This document shows positions 56,898-64,000 of a DNA stretch of 64,000 bases, piece after piece (the stretch's first letter is position 1; every line of letters starts with the position of its first letter). Under the pieces are notes generated by a model, which did not search any database, was not told where the DNA came from, and worked only from the letters and a program-made list of their open reading frames with translations. The stretch spans positions 1,312,501 to 1,376,500 of the forward strand of contig NC_135182.1 of assembly GCF_041146795.1 (NCBI RefSeq). Direction: 5' to 3'. Made by a program: the position numbers and the translations under genes. The stretch comes from Maylandia zebra. Lineage: Eukaryota > Chordata > Actinopteri > Cichliformes > Cichlidae.

Positions 56898-57676
56898 TCA
56901 ATGTAAGTCAGTGTCTTTTGGGCTGCAGCAGAACAGACTTCTCAGTCTTTTGAAGAAGCCCTTTTTCTTCTTCTTCTTATTGATCTGAAGGTCTTTGCAC
57001 TTAATACTGGATTCAGGTTCAGGAAAAGGTTCCTCAAAGGGATCATCAGGAACTTTCGAAAGAGATCCTTTGATCTTATGATTTTCGCCTTTAACACTGG
57101 ATTCGGACTCGGCAAAGGGTTCCTCACAGGGAACGTCTGCCACTGCCACACATTCTGAAAGAGGTCCTTCACTCGTAAGGTCTTCAGCCTTCAGAATAGA
57201 TGAACTTTCAGCAAGAAGTTCCTCACAGGGAACGTCAGGCTCTGGAACACTTTCTGAAAAAGATCCTTCAGCTGGTGGAACATTTGCCATTGAAAGACCG
57301 TCAGAGGAGCGTTCTTCATTTGTGTTCTTCACATCAGGAAGACTTGAAGGGGGCTCAAAGATTTCAGATATCCGGACCAGTGCTACATCAGCAATGGTCT
57401 TCAGCAACACTGGCGCAAAGTTTGCAACTTTGATAGACAGAATTTCTTGAGGAAATTTCTTCCTGATCTCCATCAGCATGCTGTCGACCATATGGTCAAT
57501 GGTCAATGGTAACTTTATTGTCCCTGATGGGAAATTGATTCGCAGTATGTCAAAACAAACAACAAACATACAACCAACACATACGTACACTCATTAAAAA
57601 AATACTATAATATAAGCCTGATAAAACAACCTAGATATTCCATCGAAAAAAGTGCAATGTGCAATGGCAACAACAC

Positions 57677-58590
57677 TTACAATTTAGTGTTGTTAATTAA
57701 GATAATAGCACTAGGTACAAATGACAATTTGTGTCGCTTTGTCTTCACTGCAGTCATTTTATAACGACGACCTGATGGAAGCAGTTGAAAATCGTTAAAG
57801 AGAGGATGATCTGAACACAACAGGACAGAAGTTGCCTTCCTCAGCACCTGCCTGTTATAAAAGTCCACAAGCTGGACCTGAGACCTCCCTGAAATCTTGC
57901 CCGCCACTTTAACCAGATTGTTAAGTCTGGTCTTATTATCCATGGACATACTACCGTACCAAGCAATGATACAGAAAGTTAAAACAGATTCAATAAAACT
58001 TTTATAAAAGAGAGTCATCATTTCAGATGAAACATTAAAACCTCTCAACCTCCTTTGTTGGGCCTTTTTCACTGTAGCAGCAAGATGTGACTCAAAGGAC
58101 AGGGTCTTATCAAGAACAACCCCCAAGTACTTGTAACTATCCACCATTTCAATGGCTGCACCATTTACCACTGTAAGCGCAGAATGAGGGGATGACTTCC
58201 TGAAATCTATAACCATGTCCTTGGTTTTCAAGGTGTTAATCATTAAGAAGGACTGATCACACCATGAAACAAACTCATCCACAACAGGCCCATGGGAATC
58301 CTCTTCACCATGAAGGAGGCTTACAATGACTGTGTCATCTGCGTATTTGATGAAATGCCTATTGGCCTGTGTGCTGCGACAGTCATTAGTGTACAAAATA
58401 TACAAAAGAGGAGAGAGACAACAACCTTGTGGTGAGCCAGTGGAAGAGTTCAGCTGTTTGGAAAAACAGCCATTTATTCTCACACACTGTGATCTATCAG
58501 TTAAGAAGTCTAAGATCCAACCAACGAGATTAAAATTAAGTTTAAATTGGTTAAGAAGCTTGTCCACTAAAAGATGTGGCTGGATAGTAT
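57677..58590 (-). pseudogene. RT C-terminal part of the split L2-type LINE
   Basis: Reads TIQPHLLVDKLL, GSPQGCCLSPLLYILYTND (motif B), KYADDTVIVSLL (catalytic box, Tyr instead of Phe), LMINTLKTKDMVIDFRK, YKYLGVVLDKTLSFE and the C-terminal LLPSGRRYK block to a stop at 57677. The preceding motif A (RLLFIDFSSAF) is on the other side of the inserted transposon, near 61200. The first residues of the frame upstream of 58590 belong to the transposon end. Confidence 0.85.
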
Positions 58591-58592
58591 TA

Positions 58593-61178
58593 CAGTTTTT
58601 TACAGTCGCTAACAAGCGCCTACCCATACTTCAGATACTTTTTCTAAACTCTTAACACAGACCCACACCTACAAAACACAATTGGCCAAATGGATAATAT
58701 CCTTCCCAAAAATACACTTTGTTAAATATATACTAACTCCTCATTTCAAAATTAGAACACATCTTTCTCTGCACACACTAACTGTACAAAAACACTATAA
58801 ATCTGACTCAAAATGAAATTAGTCTGTCAAAGAATAACACTTGTTTTCACTTCACAAGGTACATGCAGTCAATCAAAGTACACCAGGTTTCAAAATACTG
58901 GCTATTATTGACATTACAAAAACTGCATAGACTTTTATGTTTCAGTTTCACAGGTATTTGCATGCGAAACATGCAATCCACCATATTGACACCAGAAATG
59001 TCTTGGTTGGTAACTGTATGTCCACATGTACAGTAATGTTCACATTCAAAAGCATTCCAGTAAAAAGCAAACAAGTTTTTGTTTCTTTACTGTTTACCAC
59101 AGGAGGTACAGTAGAAACACAGTATGATAGGACAGAGAAAGTTTTACAGTATTGCTTACAGTGAACAAAATATCCATGAAACACACAAGAGCATTCTGAA
59201 CAAAAAAAACAACAGCAAAAAGCCAAGATAAAAAGGGGGGGAGGGGGAGGGGGGCTAAAAAAAGGCAAAAAAGTTGCATCTAATCTCTGCGATCTTCAGG
59301 GTTAGGCCACATGTTTTCATCAACATCACATCTGATGTCAGCCAAGTCGATGCACCTGGGATAAAACCGCCTGGTATGTCGGACCACCCTTGGCAATCGT
59401 CAACTGTGATGTGGCTGATGGTCATAAACCTTCCACCTCCATGCAGAAAAGAACTCCTCTATGGGGTTGAGGAAAGGTGAATAGGGTGGAAGGAAGAGAC
59501 TCACCAGTCTTGGGTGGACTTCAAACCATGTTGTTATTGCTTGCGAGTGATGGAAAGCCACATTGTCCCAGGTAATTACAAAGGTCCTCATGTTTTCACC
59601 CTCCTGACCCTGCTCTGGAACCAGGCGCTGGTGGAGATCATTGAGAAAGGCAAGCAAGCGCTCTGTATTATAGGGTCCAACCTGACATTTGTGAAGGAGT
59701 AATCCTGCATTTGCAATTGCTGCACACATGGTAATGTTTGCCCCTCTCTGTCCTGGCACATCAACTGTGGCCCTTTTTCCAATTACATTTCGTCCACGTC
59801 TACGCCTTTTGGCCAGATTGAATCCTGCCTCATCGATGTATATGAATTCATGAGGGGCCTGGTTGGCCTCCAATTCCATAACTCTCTGAAACAAAGTTTA
59901 TGTAAGTCATGTTAGTACTGTATACCATACTGTACTGTAACCTAGTATTGTGTAGGTTACCTACTTGCAAAGTGCAAAGCTTATAGAACTGGACATTGGA
60001 TTGAATATACACTATACCTGGACATATTGTCGTCGTAGCTCCTTGACCCTCTCACTGTTCCTCTCAAAGGGAACAGTGTAGAGCTGCTTCATCCGCACTC
60101 TATGTTTGGACAATGTCCGCGAAATGGTTGTGAGGCTGATTCTATCGATATTGTCGAATATCTCATGGTCCGCCACAATTCTGGTTTGTATTTCACGCAG
60201 TTTTATTGCATTATTTGCAGTAACCATTTCCACAATGGCAAGCTCCTGATCATTACTGAGGAGCTTTCCTCTTCCCCCAGAGGGTGGAAGACGTTGCATT
60301 CTTTAGAAAGACAGACAATTCAACATATGCATTACTGTATGACCATATTGACATGTCAAGTGAGAATAGGAACAATCCATGTAAAATGCAATACTTACCT
60401 GTTGGTTTGTTGAAAGGTGCGTATAATGGAGGCAACCGTTGACCGCCTCAAATTGGGCTGCACTCTTTCACCAGCCTCTCTTAGTGAAAGACCATGGTTG
60501 ATTACATGGTCAATGATAGTGGCACGGATTTCATCACTGACTACTGTTCTTGCAGCCCTTGGAATGCCACCACCACGCATTCTTACACCTATACCTTGCC
60601 CTCTCCTTGGGCCTGCTCTTCTCTCTGGGCCCCTTGCTCTTACTCCTCCTCGACCAGACATTACAGTGTTTGTCTTTTTTTTGTTTCCAAAAACATCACT
60701 CCTCAAGGTCTTGCCTTATGAACCCCACTGAGTCTAAGCCAGAATGGAAGAAGGTGTGGTTGGCCCAATTTACCCAACATAAATCAGCTGTGTGTCAATT
60801 ATTCAATTGTTTGTTTGTTTACAGCTGAGATATATTTTTGATATTGATATTGTTTTTGTACTGATATCATTGCAGGGGCAGAGGTTTTTATACTGTATCT
60901 ACGGTTTGGAATATTGTTTTTGCTATTGTGGGATGTTGTGTGTTAACATTCGTAGATACTACAAGAACAGTCCATAGTTTTGTTGGGAGGTATAACTTGT
61001 CTGTTAAGAAAATGTAAGCATCGTGGAAATGTGTTCACTGACTGCATATTGGGTGAACACGACATCAAATGTGTGAATGGTATGGCCACAACAGACCGAT
61101 CCTGTGCTAATTGTGTTTAGAGTTTTGCAAATGTGACAACTGTTTGGACAAACGCTTGTTAGCGACTGTAAAAAACTG
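58593..61178 (-). mobile_element. IS630/Tc1-mariner-superfamily transposon with introns, complete
   Basis: 2586 bp, flanked by TA (58591-58592 and 61179-61180). The ends are perfect inverted repeats of 26 bp: CAGTTTTTTACAGTCGCTAA plus CAAGCG at the left, its reverse complement at the right. It is inserted in motif A of an L2 reverse transcriptase; deleting it with one TA gives a continuous reading (SSAFNTIQPHLL). It contains a complete three-exon transposase. Confidence 0.92.
59400..60706 (-). CDS. IS630/Tc1-type transposase, three exons, intact
   Basis: Exons 60706(or 60661)-60399, 60300-60018 and 59885-59400, joined by GTAAGT/CTAAAG and GTATAG/TTTCAG introns in phase. The start may be Met at 60706 or, more likely, at 60661 (MSGRGGVRARGPERR). 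Exon 1: Arg/Gly-rich start and a helix-turn-helix (IDHVINHGLSLREAGERVQP). Exon 2: second HTH (AIKLREIQTRI; ISLTTISRTLSKHRVRMKQ). Exon 3: DDE_3-type core with FIYIDEAGFNL, FVITWDNVAFHHS and LPPYSPFLNPIEEFFSAWR. All three acidic residues are present, with 35 residues between the second Asp and the Glu by my count. About 330-345 residues, no stops: probably capable of producing a full transposase. Confidence 0.88.
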
Positions 61179-61180
61179 TA

Positions 61181-62336
61181 AAAGCAGAAGAAAAATCAAT
61201 AAATAAAAGCCGAGCATGAGCTTTGGCGCCATCAAGATGGCGATAAAGGAAGTTCAACAGAGTGACCACTGCATCATCAACACCTCTACAAGGCCTGTAT
61301 GCAAATTGTAGTGGATCTATCAGCTTCTCTACTTGGACTTTTATTAGTCTTACTCATTTTAAAAAGATTTCCCACCCTTCTTTTATCAAAGAACAAAGCT
61401 GGGGGGCCTCTGGTGCTCTCTATTAAGGAATCAAGTGTATTCCTTGGAATATAGTTATCATTAAATCTCGAATAAAATCTGTTCAGCTCATTGGCTAACT
61501 GAAAATCTGAACTAAAACCAGGGAGACTTATCTTATTACAGTCACTGAGACAGTGACCAGTCATGTGTTTCATGCCAGCCCAAGCCACCCTTAAGTTATT
61601 GCTACCCATCTCCGCCTCTACCTTATCCTTGTATTTTATTTTAGCTTTTTTAATTTCTGATCTAATCTCCTTCCTAATTTCTCTGACTTTCAAGGTATTC
61701 CCTTCAGTAAAAGCTTTATTCCTTTCGTAAATCAGCCTCGTAAGAACTTTAGAGGACCATGGTTTGTTATTAGGGAAAGAATTCACAACCTTTGAGGGAA
61801 TAATCATGTCTCTACAAAAGGATATATATCCGCAGACAACGTCAGTGAGTTCATTAATGTCTCTACATGATTCGGTAAACACCGACCAGTCTGTACAGTC
61901 AAAGCAGCCCTGCAGGGCTAAAGAGGCATCGTCACTCCAAACCTTTATGCGGTGTTTCCTCACTTTCTCTCTTCTCAGTACAGTCTTATAGACTGGCAGA
62001 AGATGCACCGTGTTGTGATCCGAGGGCGGGGCCAGCCACAGATGTATACGCACCTTTTATGGAGCCATAACATAAATCCAGAGTCTTATTGAAGCGAGTG
62101 GGACAGTGCACATACTGATAAAAACTGCTCAGTGTTTTCTTCAAGTTGCAGCGATTAAAGTCCCCAAGAACAATATTAGGGGCTTCAGGAGAGAGAGATT
62201 GTAGAGAGTGGATAGCATTGGAGATGGTGTCAGTCGCATTCTTAGGATTCGCTTTGGGGTGGATGTAAACGACGGTGACGTTTACATCCATATTGTCTCG
62301 GATGGAGCAGATGAAGATGGCCTGTGTTTCCATCAC
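61181..62336 (-). pseudogene. Endonuclease and RT N-terminal part of the split L2-type LINE
   Basis: From 62336: VVYIHPKANPKNATD, NIVLGDFNRCNLKK, YVHCPTRFNKTLDLCYG (endonuclease), then a frame change near 62040 into SDHNTVHLLPVYK (catalytic Asp-His pair), NKPWSSKVLTRL, AWAGMKHMTGH and ELNRFYSRFN. After about 61340 a deletion joins to DPLQFAYR..GVDDAVVTLLN and ARLLFIDFSSAF in another frame, ending at the TA site at 61180. Confidence 0.8.
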
Positions 62337-62929
62337 CGTTAGACTCTCGAGGAGAGGATGCTTAGACTCTGGGAGGCCATGTTTAGGAGGGGACGAGGAG
62401 GAAGCTCCCAGAAGCCCCGGAGAACGCGGGGAACTACCTCGATCACTACCTCCTGCGCGGTGAGCAGTTTGCTGTTATGCTGTTCCTGCTGCTTCTCTTT
62501 TAGGATTTCAATGTAATCCTTCACCACGCTCAGGAGTTTAGGTGCTCTGTAGAAAAACATTATAAGAGTTATCTTTTAAACATATTCAAAGCATCACTTA
62601 AATATTGAAACACTGTAGCTGGACTGTTAACCCTGTAATGCCCTTTGTATCATACTTGATACATGAGTTTCTGTGACTTCTATCTCATCAACATGATCAG
62701 TACTTGCCATAATTTCAAAATGTTACGGACAAAACTCTTTTTTTTGTCTAACGTTGACATTGTTGTTAACAAAAAGTTGCCAAAAACACCCAATGTATCA
62801 AATTCGATACAAAAATGTAATAAATACATAATAAAAGTATATATATATGTGGCTTTTGTTTAAAGGGTTAATAAAGATCTCAGTTCCAAAAAAATCAGAA
62901 TTTTCGGGCTATTTTTTGATGGGTTGTGT

Positions 62930-63622
62930 TAGGGCTGTGCGATATGACCAAAATCTCATCTCCCGATATAAAACATGTATCGTCCAATAACGATATAAAT
63001 CACAAAAAATGTAACATTTTCTGTAAAGTCTGTGAATCTCGGGCAGCTCGACTTGCGTGAAGTGCTTCCAGCTGCGCGTCGTGTAGCTGAGTCGAGTGTT
63101 TTAACGATGCATGAAACGATGCATTTTTAGACAGAAGTTGTAACGGCGCCGTTTCCTTTGTGAGTATTTCTTACGCGGCGTGCTGCGGGGAGAAGCCTGT
63201 TCTAACGTTTGAGTCTAAAGTTTATTTTTTAGCACCTGGCGGCTCTTTTTTACTTCTCATCCGTAAATAATCTGCATCTTTCACGTGATTCAGTTTATTT
63301 TGAAAAGTCTCAACAGGATCTTGAGCTTTATTGTGAAAGGTTTATGTGGAAAATAAACAAGCGGACACGCCGTGGTTTTACTGTAGTTGTTGCTAATGAC
63401 AACGCATAAAAACAGGCGCTTGTCCGTCCGTAGTGTGGTGATATTAAATATAAGAGAAAGAGAGAACTTTAAGAAATTAATAATAACTACAGTGACATCA
63501 GAACATGAAAAACATTGCTGTAAACAGTTTATTTTGAGACACCACGAAACAAACGATAGCGTAAAATGAAACGATGTTTCTATATCGTCATCTGATATAT
63601 ATCGTTGTATCGAACAGCCCTA
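62930..63622 (+). mobile_element. hAT-type MITE in an intron of the host gene
   Basis: 693 bp from TAGGGCTGTGCGATATGACC to CGTTGTATCGAACAGCCCTA, with inverted TAGGGCTGT ends and many TATCG/CGATA words near both ends. The flanking 8-mers GGTTGTGT (62922-62929) and GGTTGGGT (63623-63630) match at 7 of 8. No coding capacity. Confidence 0.85.
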
Positions 63623-64000
63623 GGTTGGGTCTTACAGGGTTAATAACTGTATATTACATGTGACTCACTGAAATTTAGGAGGTACGGCCTCTGGGAACTG
63701 AAGAAGCATTCTGGTTTGAAATTCAACGTCCCTCATTTTATTGATGACGTTCACCGCCCATACCTGAAACTGAAAACACATTTACAGTGCGCTTATGTTT
63801 AAAGGTTTTGTGAACATGATGAAAAAAAGAAATTTCCAAAGTCTGGTGAGTTTTCTAGTCTTACCAGCCTTAGAAGAGGTTTGGCTTCCTCTTCTTCAAA
63901 ATCCTGTAATTCAAACTCCCACAGCCTTCAAAAGAAAAAAATACAGAGGTTTTCTCTCAGCATTTACACGTCATCACAATCAGACTTTCAGGTGTCACAC

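Larger units (their letters stand above)
57489..62341 (-). mobile_element. L2-type LINE, degenerate, split by an IS630/Tc1-type transposon
   Basis: The 3' end is at 57489 with an AATAAAG signal and ACCATTG-type tail units; the 5' end, truncated inside the endonuclease, is at about 62341. The three bases GTC outside both junctions are a minimal target duplication. The coding sequence is interrupted at 58592 by another transposon, has a frameshift near 62040, and lacks the RT finger region between about 61355 and 61325 (SKTNKS is followed almost at once by IDPLQFAYRPCRGVDDA). Confidence 0.8.
56898..63925 (-). pseudogene. Unidentified host gene, partial, last coding exon split by a LINE
   Basis: Four minus-strand coding pieces agree in phase: 63925-63865 (LWEFELQDFEEEEAKPLLRL), 63763-63669 (VWAVNVINKMRDVEFQTRML...), 62546-62342 (APKLLSVVKDYIEILKEKQQ... 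to SLSILSSRV) and 57485-56898 (DSMLMEIRKKFPQEILSIKV... to a stop). GT-AG junctions fit (GTAAGA; GTGAGT; TTTCAG; CTACAG). The last two pieces are one exon interrupted by the LINE at 57489-62341, with GTC on both sides. The final exon has three or four acidic repeats of about 33 residues (..DVPCEELLAES.., ..DVPCEEPFAES.., ..DDPFEEPFPEP..) and ends with a Lys-rich, Phe/Cys-containing tail (KKKKKKGFFKRLRSLFCCSP). I do not recognise the protein. The gene starts beyond the window's right edge. It may be a true pseudogene, or the exon may be used in an allele without the LINE. Confidence 0.6.

Noticed and set aside
1..64000. tRNA, rRNA or other structured RNA genes
   Set aside because: I looked for cloverleaf-like segments and A/B box pairs and saw none convincing; a covariance-model search would be needed to exclude small ones.

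Overview
This is a eukaryotic window with almost no single-copy coding sequence, made mostly of nested transposable elements. Spliced transposase genes with GT-AG introns, L2-, RTE- and Dong/Rex6-type LINEs, Penelope-like sequence, many hAT miniature elements, a TTAA-flanked piggyBac-type element, long CA, TA and AAT microsatellites and a 1.5 kb TCCA array together point to a teleost fish, probably a percomorph. The species cannot be read from the sequence. There are no operons, ribosome binding sites, CRISPR arrays or prokaryotic terminators.

Layout. 1-10,500 is mostly unassigned sequence with a short 56-bp duplication, an AAT microsatellite and one cleanly bounded GGAT-tailed retroelement (5382-5952, 13-bp target duplication). 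10,590-12,220 is a decayed Penelope-like element. 14,329-17,415 is an L2-type LINE remnant (minus strand) whose 3' UTR is interrupted, inside a TA tract, by a 5'-truncated Dong/Rex6-type LINE with a long open frame. 18,311-18,589 is a piggyBac-type MITE and 19,291-19,938 a solo-LTR-like block. 21,221-22,735 is a TCCA array containing a 542-bp higher-order duplication. 25,292-26,937 is a truncated L2 LINE with a 23-G run. 27,461-28,838 is a non-autonomous hAT, 30,330-30,720 a Tc1/mariner transposase relic and 31,490-33,020 a decayed GTF2IRD2-like hAT.

The most interesting region is 37,757-53,350. Two near-identical inverted repeats (38,222-38,615 and 51,989-53,350) bracket a Merlin-type (IS1016/ISXO2-like DDE) transposase next to the left repeat, on the minus strand, and a CCDC106-like coiled-coil gene next to the right repeat, on the plus strand. 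The simplest reading is one Merlin-family transposon with two divergent genes, later swollen from roughly 4.3 kb to 15.6 kb by nested insertions. Most of these are dated by target-site duplications: a hAT (41,534-49,402), inside it an autonomous BED-finger hAT with an intact three-exon transposase (41,732-49,057), inside that an L2 LINE with an intact 973-codon EN-RT frame (45,291-48,804), a hAT in the CCDC106-like exon (50,252-51,511), and a pogo-like element in the right inverted repeat (52,339-53,310).

At the right end, exons of an unidentified minus-strand host gene (63,925 down to 56,898) are split by an L2-type LINE (57,489-62,341). That LINE is itself split by an intact, intron-containing IS630/Tc1-type transposon at a TA site (58,593-61,178). 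A further hAT MITE (62,930-63,622) sits in an intron of the host gene.
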